A stretch of DNA of 64,000 nucleotides from Glebionis coronaria (taxonomy: Eukaryota; Streptophyta; Magnoliopsida; Asterales; Asteraceae), in NCBI GenBank assembly GCA_025667525.1, contig CM046876.1, positions 80,269,512 through 80,333,511 of the forward strand, given 5' to 3'. Positions 1-11,619 of this stretch are shown here, piece after piece. Under the pieces are notes generated by a model. That model had not been told where the DNA came from, ran no database searches, and was given only the letters and a program-made list of their open reading frames with translations. Position 1 is the first letter of the stretch. Each line of letters begins with the position of its first letter. A program made the translations under genes and the position numbers.

Positions 1-2469
1 AATAAATATTTCAATGATCCGAATAGGTAGTATAAAAATACTCCCGTTGAGCACAAGGGCTATTGGATTGGGAACAACCTCACAATAATTTATTGTTTGA
101 ACAAGTAGACATGCCAAACAGCCTGACTTTCACTCTCGGGATCCAATATTCATAGGCAAGACATTATTAGCTTTTTGTTAACTAAATGCAACAACAAAAG
201 ACACCCCTGTGATAGATGTAAAGACAACACAGTAAGTTAGCCAGCATGACGACGCCTAACACTATGCCAACATTATACTTACGCAAAGATTTATTGGGAT
301 CGTGAAGGTTATTGTAGAGGCTTATTTGGTTATTGATACAGGCATCGAAAAACTATACTTAGCATCTAAATTTCGTAGTTCGTCTTTTACAATGCGTGTG
401 CAATCGTTCCCTAGAATTAACATTTGAAGAAATTAATAATCAAGAATAAAACACTATGGAGTATAAATTTGATTATAGAGAAACCCGTGTTACTACCAAT
501 CTCTTGGCCATAAGAGATGATTAGATCCGTTGTTCTGTTAAAATAAGGAGATGAATAACCTGAATTTATTGTTATTTTTGTTCAAAAAGCAGCAGGCCTG
601 GTGAGAGATGTGCGTTAGCTAAAGCGGATTTATCAGAGAGTAAAAACATATGAACAAGATCGAACCATTAAAGTATATTTACTTATATTGTAGATATATA
701 AGTTTATTATCCACATTTGTTAATATATATTGCAAGAACCTCCATTTTAGTTTTAGTGTATGTACTTGCTTCCTGATACATTGAACCTTTTAATCAATGG
801 TTTTTTGAAACTCTTTTCGTGACAACCTTACAGGGTACAAATACGGGACCAAAAATATTTTGGTTATAGACTTTAGTACTGTTTTCTTTCAACAGATGAA
901 ATTGGAAAAGTAGAAGTCAGTTGGAATATCAAGAGTTGGAACATTGAATTGTATTTTATGTCCCAATAGGCGGCGACATAATGATTATAGCATGGCCTAT
1001 GATGGTTGAGCAACCTTTAAATGCTAGGATGGTTTTGAAGAGATCAAGATTGGTCCACGGGTGGAAACATGTGATCGGTCAGTGAAAGGGTTTGTAAAGC
1101 CGCATAAGTTAAAAAATATGATCAAGGAGTTGAAAAGGGGAAAAACGTGAGTGAGAATGCTAAGGAGGTTGGTGCGGCTGAAAAAATAGCTATGGCTGAA
1201 GTTGGATCTTCGTGGCAGACTCTAAAAGAGCTCATAATCGAGTTACAGCCAGTTAGAATCCAAAAAACATATCGTTTGCGATAAGGAGGTTGGTGCGGCT
1301 GTAGTTATACAGGTATGCAGACCACAAATGTATCTATAAGTTCTAACTTCTCAGACTCATATGGAAACTTTCCTTTTAGCTTTTCTTTTTAATTTGATTT
1401 GTTTGAGATGAAAATAACCCAAGCTGACCCAGTTATTAATAAACGGATCAAAATTTCCACTAGGTTAAGTGCAAAATAGGGAAGCCTGTGAAAGATTTGT
1501 GTCTTGAAAAAGTCCTTTGTACCCTTTGCCCATAATATACATGAAATAGGTTAATTAAGGTTATTTTTTGCTGAAATTTATGACTAATAGTAGTTAATAT
1601 TGAACCATTGAAGGACATATATTAACTTTAGTTTGGAAAAAGGTATGATGTTTTTTTACCCTTATTGCTATGCTTAACAATTTACAGTGTTGCAGCCGAT
1701 GAACAATATGAAGCAGACAAAGCTGAAGTGGTTGATGTAATTGCTTCTCTTGAGCTGAAAGGTAAACCATGTTGAACGTTGAAGCAATCCGAAAAAAACT
1801 TATACCAATAAACCGAGATGTTGCATATGTAAGTTTGACAAAAATAGTATCTTTAAAATTAATAATCAGTCACAATTGCACAACAAAGTGGGGGATTTCC
1901 AATTTAATGAATAGATAAGCGATTTCCAATTTAATGACATAGATACGATAATTTTCTACTTCCGTTGAAAAGCTCAATAACCTAATGAGTAAGTTAGATA
2001 ATATATATGACAGGCTCCTATATTGAAGAAATTCGAGTGTGGTTATACATGATCTGATGCAGAGCTTGACTGTTAATGAAATTAGTATAAGAGGGAACGA
2101 TAGTTGCTGGCTTAGTAAATGTATGGACTGTGATCTATTCATAGTCACGCGTCTTGGTAAAGTCATGGAATGTGATCCATGATGTAGAATTAATATAATC
2201 TTCTTTCACAGTTTGGAAGGTATCACTTTCACCTGCTTAGCGATCAAGCCATTAGCTAGAGTGTAACTCGGTGGTGTTTGCTTCTTTTTCTGTAGATACG
2301 TAGCTTAATATAAGCAATCCCAAACACCCTGATATTCAAACTAAGCTAATATCTTTTGGTATAGGTTACTTATGCTAGGTGGAAATGGAGTTTTTGGCTC
2401 ACCATATATGCAAAGAATCATTGGATCGTTTCTTATCGGTTGCTAAAATAGGAAAAATGATTGTTGGTT
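1..2469. other. AT-rich stretch with no recognisable gene
   Basis: I recognise no gene, RNA or LTR here. Reading frames are short and broken. The only mildly suggestive piece is + strand 1147-1284, open and rich in Ala, Glu and Lys (it includes GAAEKIAMAEVGSSWQTLKE), which could be a relic exon, but I cannot name a family. The base composition and the short gene pieces just downstream suggest old host or relic sequence. Confidence 0.5.
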
Positions 2470-2683
2470 GTGCAAAAACTTTGTTTATGGATGAGTGTCA
2501 ACAATCATGATGTCTTTGCTACAACATGTTATAAAGAACTTTGATATTTTTTTATAACATTACACTACTATCTGAAGGTCAAATCGTGTACCAAGGACCA
2601 CGAGAAAATGAACTTGAGTTATTCGAGAGTTGTGGATTCACGTGTCCCGAGAAAAGGACACTGCTGACTTCTACCAAGAGGTA
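2470..2683 (+). pseudogene. Fragment of a PDR-type (ABCG) ABC transporter
   Basis: This is a decayed piece of the first nucleotide-binding domain of a plant pleiotropic-drug-resistance ABC transporter, a plasma-membrane exporter of secondary metabolites. The frame from about 2541 reads LLSEGQIVYQGPRENELELF then ESCGFTCPEKR. This matches the conserved PDR stretch after Walker B and the H-loop, where the family reads ILLSEGQIVYQGPRE and FFESCGF.CPERK. Upstream, 2472-2495 still shows KTLFMDE, the Walker B segment, out of frame with the rest, followed by a remnant MSLLQ. No Walker A, signature motif or membrane region is found nearby. The family protein has about 1,400 residues; only some 70 are represented. 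It is broken by frameshifts and is a relic. The family call is strong, the exact member unknown. Confidence 0.8.
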
Positions 2684-3368
2684 CACATACCATTTCAGTA
2701 ATTTTGTAAATTGCATTTTCTAAATTGTTTTACATATTTATCAAAGGTAACATCTATAAAGGATGAACAGCTCCATCTTTGACTCCTGCATAGATTAACA
2801 GACCAATGTCACCAACAAGGCTTCCAGAATCGAGTGAAGATGCAACGCCATATGGGAGAATGACGGGAAGTTTAGAAGGTAAAACACTTGAGGCTTCTCG
2901 ACTTCTATTATTGCATAGATGATATAACTTTCCATATACATGAGTACATAGCTGATTTAGTTATGATTGTTTGGAATCGATTGTTAGAGTTCCTTATCGG
3001 GGATGCTTGGGGTTTCTAATCAAGAAAATATGAAGTATGAAAACAGCCCATATAAGGCATTAGTAGGCAATCTCGACCAGTTCCTATAAGCTGTAGTACC
3101 TACTGTTACTGTGGACGTGAAGTTTTCCAGACTCTAGAAAGGTCTGCAGCTTTAAAAAAATCTTTATCTAAAAATTTAACTCAGCTATACATCATGCCAT
3201 GGTATGCTATTAAAACACCATCAGTATGCACTAGATAAAGCGAGCAATGAAGTTTCTAAGAGAAGGTATGATTTACATATCTCAAAGACACCCATTGAAT
3301 TTGATAGTACACTTTTCTAGTTACCTTCTTTATTCTTAATGGATTTTTATTTGGCACTTGGATTAGGT

Positions 3369-3434
3369 CAAGCTAAAGCAGGGATTAATTTTTGCGATGA
3401 GCATCTCTGGTCAGAGAAATACAAACCTGCAAGT
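3369..3434 (+). pseudogene. Possible exon relic of a clamp-loader-type AAA ATPase
   Basis: A short open stretch reads CDEHLWSEKYKPAS and is followed at once by gtaagt, a good splice-donor sequence. The pattern LW-x-(D/E)-KY-x-P is the conserved start of the AAA module in RFC-like clamp loaders such as RFC1, RAD17, CTF18 and ATAD5/ELG1. I infer an orphan exon of such a gene. The stretch has only 22 codons, so the resemblance could be chance. No Walker A follows in the next kilobase. It lies between pieces of two unrelated genes. Confidence 0.3.
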
Positions 3435-3879
3435 AAGTCCATAAGCTTTTAGTTCTGTTTTTGGTATTGCTGTCTTTGAATGGATGATAACAAATACATT
3501 TACATTAACCAACTAACTTCTATTACTAAATGATGTCTTATAATAGAACTCAGATTTCAAAATCTTATAACTTAGTTAAAACAACCAAAAAACAAGATCT
3601 TTGTTTTGATACATCAAATCCTCTTTCTTCAAGAACCTGCAACCAAAATCAGTGCATATCGTATCTTGTGAGATTGAGGAATTTAAGGAATATAAGGAAA
3701 TGATACTCTTCATTGCATTGCCTAATTTACCATTTTCTGGCGCATGACTCTTGGGTGTTCATGGGTTCCACGCGAGAATATGGGCTTTTGTGGGGAGGTC
3801 ACGACCTCTGTGTATCTATTTACGTTCGTTTTTATCTCTAAAGTTTTGAGATTATAAACAGAAGTTCAGCTCAAAACAT

Positions 3880-4066
3880 ACCATCATTGCCTCCTAGGCC
3901 CACCAAAACCACAAAGCAAGTCCAGCTAGAGGAGACTCGTCAACAGAACCATCTGCCCTTGCAGTAGGTGGAGTAGTATTTGCTATGCCAGGGGCACCAC
4001 TTGCTGGCGTAGATGTAGCAGGCACAAACCTATGCACCAATTGGACAGTGTGTTCTGCCTCCAAGC
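3880..4066 (-). pseudogene. Exon relic of a DSK2/ubiquilin-like ubiquitin-receptor gene
   Basis: On the - strand a frame reads GLEAEHTVQLVHRFVPATST and continues with a Pro, Ala and Ser-rich linker (ARADGSVDES). This matches the end of the N-terminal ubiquitin-like domain of plant DSK2/ubiquilin proteins (family pattern YGLEA.HTVH.VRGFAP) plus the linker behind it. DSK2 shuttles polyubiquitylated clients to the proteasome. A splice acceptor (TTATAG) lies exactly at the Gly of GLEAEHT, so the piece keeps an exon border and came from genomic DNA, not from an mRNA copy. The frame ends at a TAG in what should be a Gly-rich segment. Neither the rest of the ubiquitin-like fold nor the STI1 or UBA domains are seen. 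The copy is broken. Confidence 0.7.
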
Positions 4067-4499
4067 CTATAACCACATAAAAATGTTAGAAACGTAGTCT
4101 TTCAAAATGGCTTAATACCCTGATAAAACCATTAGATATATGGTTGGCCAGTTTCTTTGATCTGATACCTCTCCCCACTCTCTGTCCACTTACAGATATT
4201 GAGCTTGATAATAAATTTTGGTGGTTTACGGAGATCAAAAGTGGTGGAATTAAATGGGCTATGATCATGTGGGAGCGCGAAATACGTCAAGTATGTTAAG
4301 GACTCAGTGTTCATTGATGTCTCGTTTGCTTAGTTTACCCCAAAGATTTTTTTGTTTTTCACATTAATATGTATGTTCCTGTTTTGTATTTGTATGTTTA
4401 TATGCTATTTGAGCTTTCGAGGTGTTTGGGATTGTTTACTGTGATTATTTATCTTTTTACTGCGTTTTGATGCAAATAGATAAAAAACGCAACTATCTA

Positions 4500-4795
4500 A
4501 CGCACAGTCACCGGGTCAAACGGTTAAATCACTAGGTCAAGCAGTAAAACCACCCTGTCAACCTGATAAAGCACCTGGTCAGCCGCTTATATCACCGGGT
4601 CAAGCAGTCAAACCACCGAGTCAACTGGTTAACCTGGTTAACGCACCACTGGTTAATCTACTGAGTCAAGCAGTTAAACCGTCGGGTCAAGCAGTTAAAC
4701 CGCCAAGTGAAGCAGTTAGATCACTGTGTCAAGCAAGTAGTTAAAGCAGCGATTCAACCAGATAAATCACCAGCTCAAACAGTTAAATTAGCATG
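4500..4795. repeat. Minisatellite, about 13 units of ~21 bp
   Basis: Degenerate tandem units with a consensus near caccgggtcaagcagttaaa follow each other for about 300 bp. Individual units differ at several positions and one or two are shortened (4620-4660), so the array is old. It contains no reading frame that keeps its period and lies between the DSK2-like relic and the copia-1 insertion. Confidence 0.85.
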
Positions 4796-5323
4796 GTATA
4801 AGTTCCTTTCGCACCTCGAAGTAAAGTCAACATATCAGTGAAGTTTGCTCACGTATGTTACACTAACAAACTTTTTTCTTTATTGTGTGTTATATCTATA
4901 TACCTCCTGATTAGAGGCGGAAAATCGGATGGGTTTGGTGTATGAATATCCTGTAGTTTTGTGAGTTAATTAGCAGAATTGCAATTTATTTAGTCTGATC
5001 AATCACTAGATTGCAAAGTACATAAGGCAATGCATAAACCCACTTAGACATGCCAATATCCATCATTTTTGTCATTTAAGGTGCTTTTAGAGTTGTTCAT
5101 TAATGTTGTAGATAAATTCGGTGTGTTGTACCTGAAATCATTGTTCACGCGATGAACTGACTTTGAATCTAAACTCGCACTTAACACTGCTGAAACTTCT
5201 CAGAGTGAGTGTTATTTTTTTCTACTCATGCCTTTTTTAAAGCAGTATCAAGTTCATTGTTTAAAAAAATGTCCTTCATTCTCTTTGTAGGGCCTTCCTC
5301 ATACATTGATGCATCTACTGGAT
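4796..5323. other. Left flank of copia-1, no confirmed gene
   Basis: AT-rich sequence. At 5282-5290 there is ctttgtag, which looks like a splice acceptor, followed by an open stretch reading GPSSYIDASTG up to the LTR. I cannot assign it; its match to PRP31, whose relic lies on the other side of the insertion, is too weak to claim. Confidence 0.3.
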
Positions 5324-5644
5324 TGTAGGATTGTAAATCTATACTTATGTTTTAGAGAGAGAAAGAGATAGAGAGATGGTGGATTTCACACAAAGCTAGA
5401 GAGAGAAACGAAAAAGAACTATGTGTAAATTATGAAACCACACACCCTCTCCATCAAAGGAGAGGGTTTATATACCCAAGCCCAAGTGATGGGCTTTGGT
5501 TTACATTAGGCCGCCGACCCATACACTTCATGGGCTCGGTTTTGGGCTTTGTTTAATGAATGTAAATAACTAAACTACGAGCTATAACATAGACTATTGT
5601 TGGAGTGACCGATCCTTTCTAATACGTAAAACGTATTTCCAACA
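5324..5644 (-). repeat. copia-1 3' LTR
   Basis: 321 bp, TG...CA on the - strand, matching 21058-21378 with about 7 substitutions. A TATA-like TATATAAA on the - strand lies at 5467-5474. A short inverted repeat (ccctctcc ... ggagaggg, about 5447-5466) sits next to it, placing a stem just upstream of or over the promoter. Confidence 0.92.
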
Positions 5645-5660
5645 ATCTCCCCCTAAGGGA
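5645..5660 (-). promoter_or_regulatory. copia-1 polypurine tract
   Basis: Read on the - strand, tcccttagggggagat abuts the TGTTGG start of the 3' LTR. A purine run ending at the LTR is the expected primer for plus-strand DNA synthesis. Confidence 0.8.
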
Positions 5661-8507
5661 GGTCACTCCAAACAAGGGCGTTACCCAAGTTACAATGATA
5701 AAATAAACCTAGCATACTATGCTTGTCTTGAGCTCGTAGTCTTCGTCTTTCTTATCCTTTTCTTTTCTGGTGTACATGTTGATGTGATACTTGATATTAA
5801 TCTTGAGCATTAATCTCTTGCCTTGATCTCGTGCATCCATCACTTGTGATCTTCGCCTCTTCGTGACGCCATGTCCCACATACTTATACCTTCATAATTC
5901 TTGAAAGCTTCAGAGTTCGATACAGCGGAAGACTTGACTTTTAGGCTTTCTTGAATTGGATGAGATATTAAGTGCATAAAGTATAAGAATGCGGGGACGA
6001 CTTCTTCTTGGATCCCGCAACGCCGCCGTCTTCAAATGCCGCAACATAAGTAGACACGAACGAAATGGCTTTGAACATTTCATTCTAAATCGGTAGCATT
6101 TTACCTCCGATCGGTGAAGACCGGTGGACGATATTAGATATCGTACCCGCGACGGATAGTTTCAATTAAGTAACTTCCTGACAGGATTTCGCGGGTAAAC
6201 CCGTTCTCTTTATTCGACCGTCCAAAGCTGACTGCGAACATAAAGAGTGAATCATTTGGATAATAATATCCGCATGATTTGAAGCCGTCAATTCATTTTC
6301 CTGGAACAAGTGAAATTCAATTAAGAACCGCACCATCGTTGCTTTCTAGTTGTCACGAGCTTGATTCGTATAGAATCTTGCAAGTTACCTACCAAGTGCT
6401 GTTTGAGGTTAACACTAGAAGGATTTCCACTCATCACTGTGAACACTAAGGTATCACTCTGATTGTTCTGGCAAGATCACTAAGATATTGCGTAGAGGCC
6501 TGGAACGTGTTTAAATTCAGTTAAGAATTAAACAGTTGTTGCTTTCCAGTTATCACAAGTTTGATTCATAAAGAATCGCACAAGTCACCTACCATGAGCT
6601 TTTTGATATTCGCTCAAGAAGGATTTCCATCTTCATTGTAAATACTTTCGTATTACTCGGATGTTCAGGCAAGATCATGAAGATTTTGCGTAGGACTCTT
6701 AAAATCTTTCTTACTTTTCACAGTGTGTGAAGAAGCAAGGAAATATGAAGGTGTGTCCTAATGAGATATTTAATGATCTCAAATGGCTCTAGACTCGATC
6801 GTGCACTTTGAATTTTAGTGATCGGAGGCTGGAGAGGAGTGCCACCTTTTCAATACCAATTTATTCTGAGTGAATAAATCAATAGATAACGTGTTGTCTC
6901 CGTGTGATTATAACAAATACCTTTTGAGAGATATCTGAATTAGCTGAGATGGGTTGTGCATTGCATCACTGGGTCCATGATGTCTATCTTCAATATCGAG
7001 CATCATTAAAATGATCTCAATAGCATATTTGTTGACCCGGTTTCTGCCTAAAGTTGTAAGGAGGGCTTCTTTCTTTATACCCTTTATCTTTACAATTCTT
7101 TTTTATTCTTCAACCCCTTCAATGCTTACCAATACGTCATCACTAGCACCTTGTTGTGATTGTTCCAGTGCTAACTTAAGTACTTGGTCAGCATTCAGCT
7201 ACGTTCACAATCTTTCTCCATCTTTCCTAAGGACTACTATTTCTAGCTATGGAATGTCCTTGGGAAGATTCCTCCGGTTCTGGAAGAATCATTGGACTTA
7301 ACCTATCCTACCATCCTTATGTCACCACAATCTTCATCGTCGTGAAATAAATGGGTTTTGGGTAAGTATATGTCACCATGAAAATCCATTTTTGATATGC
7401 AAATCCATTTTGCCCCCCCTTAACATATGCCACGATATTCGAAAATATTTCGCACATGTCGGGATGAGCCAGCACATTAAGTCAAACCATTTGTGATAAT
7501 ATCCCATATTAAATCACATTTTCTCCCCCATATTAAAAATATTAACCCAATCGATGTTTTTAATATCAATTGATTTAATGAAGTTTTAACAAAGGTTTTG
7601 GGTAGAAAAATGCAAGTCCGTTTAATCTTCATGATACCAAATGTATGAGATATGATATCGATTTGTAGCATGATCACATATTCACCATATTAAAAAAATA
7701 ATTGACAAGGTTGGACCTGATAGATGAGAACATCATATGATAAGATCAAATGGTTCTTGTCAGCATATGTTGGTCGCCTCGTCACGTCTGAAGTCATCTC
7801 TTGACACCACATGTACGATTGGTATTGTTGTCTTGACACCAACTTGTGAACTTGGCACGTTCGGCATCGAAGATTCTGAATGCTTGACAATTGCTCCCCC
7901 TCAATTGTTGACCCGTGTTCTATTGAAAGAGCTGTAGTCGTCGGTTGAGTAGTCGCATCGTCGAGTATGTAGATACCAATTGTAGATTGCTATGGTTGTA
8001 GAGATGATAACTTCATAAAAACAAGACTTCTCTTGTTTTAACAAAATAAATGCACTGAGGCGTACATAGATTTGTGTTAGACCAAGTCATAAAGTAAACT
8101 TTATCCCTTACAAGGTTTTAAAGTAAACCTTTCCCGAGAAAATTAATTCCCGTTGTGAGCCAAAGCTTTCATAAGAAATACTTGACTTTAATGTGAAAAC
8201 CGGGTTGCAGTCTGAAATAACTACAAGCCATAAGGGCATGTTTTATGAAATATTTACAACTTTTGTACGAACTCTATTTATGGCACCGTGGCAATATTAA
8301 TCGACATTTCTAAGGCCGTAAATATTATCGTACCAAAAGACATGCCTTTGAAAAATAAAGTAAAAATATTTTTGGATTTTTATGAATTTTTCAGTTTTTA
8401 TGGTTTTTATATGGTTTTATATTTTTGTATTTTGCTTTTGTGGATAAAAATATAAACAATATATACAAATGATCACTAAGGATACGGAGAATAGTTTTAC
8501 CACCACT
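5661..8507 (-). other. copia-1 3' noncoding region
   Basis: About 2.85 kb between the pol stop and the polypurine tract, without any long frame. It is recognisably homologous, in opposite orientation, to the 3' noncoding region of copia-2 (59460-61793), including a duplicated ~200-bp module. Conservation of a noncoding tail between two elements with different LTRs suggests a structural or packaging role, or shared ancestry only. Confidence 0.7.
6301..6700. repeat. Tandem duplication of a ~198-bp module in the copia-1 3' region
   Basis: Unit 1 starts at 6301 (ctggaacaag) and unit 2 at about 6499 (ctggaacgtg). Both run through a 'gttgctttc.agtt.tcac' segment, a 'gattc.ta.agaatc' segment and 'aaggatttccat/ctc' before 'caagatca..aagat'. 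The two units have diverged by perhaps a fifth. The equivalent duplication occurs in copia-2 at 60906-61309. Confidence 0.75.
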
Positions 8508-8512
8508 ATTCT

Positions 8513-11500
8513 TGTAACACTCTCATTTTTCGTATCGGTACAGCGGAAGGGTCTTTCAGAGTGTTACGGGATAGCACAATAACTCCAATCATAGACAACA
8601 CATAAAAATGGTTGTACAAGGTTTAACAAACATTCATTCGATAAAAAGGTTTAAAAGTGTACAACAGGTCCCAAATTATACAGGTCATTAAGTTTACAAA
8701 ACACAGATCGAATGAACATTTTTAATATTAAGTGTGGGCCATCAGAGTCGATCTCCATCCGGATTACCTTCAAGCACCTGAGATAGAAAACATGCAAAAA
8801 TCATATCAGCGAATGCTGAGTGAATTCATAGAGTTTAATGAAAACCGTTATATAAAACAATCATTTACAATCATTTAAAATCAGAACACAAGTATAATAT
8901 CGGAAGTAAGTCCACATATTGCTAGTCAGGCAATATATAAATCAAGCATACATCTGAAACCGTCCATGAGACCGCAGTCTCTATATTACCATGATAGGTA
9001 ATATATTCATCGTAATAGCGTCGTTATCGTTTATTATTGTATTAGGTTGTATAGATTATAGGATTATTATTAGCCGCATGACATTGTTACCTTACTGTGA
9101 AAACAGCGGGCCGCGAACCCGACAAACAATTTGCCCATCTAAGTTAGCGTGTCGTCACAAAAATCACGCTATGGAATCTTCTCATACATAAATTCGCTTA
9201 CCAATCAATGTGGTACGACGGGGATCAACCGTCAAGGCGCGAACTGGGGTGATCGTCCCCAAATAGTACTATCAAATGCATAAGCGTCTACCAAATCCCG
9301 GTAGTTCACAATTCATGCTAATGGGACTTTAAGTGACATAACCTAACTACTAATAATCCTTTTAGTCTCGAATATAGGGTCATAGCATCATTCGGGTCCA
9401 TCTCATTAAGCATACAATCGGGACTACTTGTGTTCTATTTTTATAAAAATCTAGCATGTTATCTCCCTCGCGGGTTTACAAATCATTTTATAAAACATTT
9501 AAAAGAGTGCGAGGCTATGAACTCACGTTGTTAATGAAAGGCGGATTATCGGCTACGGGCGTGTTTCGGTCACGGAAACCTATATAAATAATAATCGGTC
9601 TTAGACTCGGTCCAATGACTTTTATCAAAATAACAATATACATATATATGATTATTGTACATATGATGATGATCAAGCGGGTTTATAAATCCTCATTTAC
9701 TCATTTTAGTGTTTACGTTTTAGTATCGTCTTACTAGTTCACTAGTTTTACCGATTTTACCTATTTTAAGTTCATTAAGTCTTTTATAAGTTCTTTTACT
9801 TGTTTTTACCCATTTTATACTTATAAGATCAGTATATATACTTTTCATGTTGGGCCCTATTGGGTTAAGCCCAAATAATTCTTTTTTACAAGCATTTATC
9901 TTATTAAGTCCAATTATTAGTCTAATAGGTTTAGTTAGCTCGTAAATGTCCGTAATTCTTATAGTTCGGGTTTTATCGGTTTTTACTTGTCTTAGTTACT
10001 TATACATCAGTATATATCTTTTATAAACTTTACATTAGACGGGTTTGGTCGTCTAAGTTTTATTTGATGAAAAACGTTAATTTCACGGCGATAGCCGAAA
10101 AAGTCGTAAAAATAAAGTTTATAGTTTTTATTACTTATAAATATTACTTTTACCACCATTTATATATTTTACCCATTTAATTAACCTTTTATACATTTAT
10201 ATAATCAAGTTTTACAAGTTAGTGGGTTTATACTTTACATTTTATAAATTATAAGGTGAGTGCTTATATAATAATAATAAACATTATTTCCAAAATCTGA
10301 TTTTTAACTTCACATTCACCATTTTTATCATATCTAGAGTTCTACAATGACTTAGAAGCTCATTTTTAAATGACAACTTCTTCATGATATGTGCTAAATA
10401 TAACTTAGTTATAGCTACTGCCCATTTTAAGCTTAAGTTGCCTTAACAGTCCCTACAAAACTGCTTATTCAGATTGTACTACCTAACTTGTTTTGATCAT
10501 ATCTCACTCATTATTTTGATTCCATTGCATGACCAACTCTCACATGTGTATAACATCATCTACTTTACTGTAAATAGATCAAACCATGCATTTTTATCAG
10601 TTCTTCATTTAGTTATCTACTGTTTTTATACAACCAACTAATTAGACATGATTTTAGCTTCATTTCTTATGGTTATCATCATTTTTAAGCATGTTTATCA
10701 ACACTTGATCCCCACACAACATTTTTATCATCATATATACATCATATACATATACAAAATGAAAGAAAATACATTTGTTCTTTACAAAATAAGAAGAGAA
10801 AAATGTAGAGGATGATCTTCTTTACCAATCCAAGTGGATTTCTTGTTTTAAGAAGGCAAGAACTTGATGAACACAACAAGTATCTCCAAGACCATCAAAT
10901 AGCAAGATCATATGTTGGAAAATCAGCCCTAGGACATAAGCAAATCACCTCCAAAGTTGGTTATATGGCCACCAAATGATCAAGGTTTCAAGGAAACACC
11001 TTAATAGGACTAGTAAACATGTGGTTTGTAGTTGGAAGAGATCAAAAATGGTGTTTATGGCTTGATATGGGACGGCACATATGGTGAAGTAGAGAGAGTT
11101 TGAGAGTAAATTGCATGTGTAAAATGGTTAAGTGAAAACCATTGTTGGTTTTGTAAGGTTTGGTGGAAAGTTTAGCCTAAAGTATAAGCTAAAGCTTACA
11201 CTTGTTGCTAAACAAGTTATGTTTGTGCCACCTAATGGTGGTGAGGTGTTTTGGCCGTCCCATGTAAGCTAGTGGGATGGGGCAAAGTGTTTTGTCCCAT
11301 CTCACTAGTTTACGGGTATTTCTCGATTCTAGTTTTCTCGATTTGCGTGCCCTCAGGTCGTTTTACGAAAAACGTTTTTATAAATTATGAATCACCGTCA
11401 CAAAACGAATCCAATAAAAATTGTCTCATCAAAAACGGAGTTCAAAAACGTAAATACGTAATCCTAAGGTTTCCGGTTTAGTCGTAAAAGACGCCAAATT

Positions 11501-11619
11501 ATGCACGTAAGCCCAAATTTAAATCCGTAAATTGTGAGTTCGTCAACCAACATAAAAATAAGTTTCAAAATATTATACGAGAAAATATTTAACTACCTGA
11601 AAATGTTAGATTTGTCACA
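8513..11619 (-). mobile_element. Solo LTR of a long-LTR gypsy element (same family as the 43.5-55.7 kb element)
   Basis: A single 3,107-bp LTR (TG...CA) is flanked by a perfect 5-bp target duplication, attct at 8508-8512 and 11620-11624. No internal region or second LTR is present, so it is the product of recombination between the two LTRs of a former full element. On the - strand it begins TGTGACAAATC and ends ..GTGTTACA. Several blocks match the 3.45-kb LTRs at 43522 and 52262: the cgacccgagggcacgcaaatcgag type block, the frame around 'gccgtccca' and the end with 'cttccgctgta'. It lies one codon before the stop of the copia-1 pol frame. Confidence 0.9.

Noticed and set aside
5291..5323. Upstream exon of PRP31 joined across copia-1
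   Set aside because: GPSSYIDASTG does not align convincingly with PRP31, and the flanks lack a matching target duplication.
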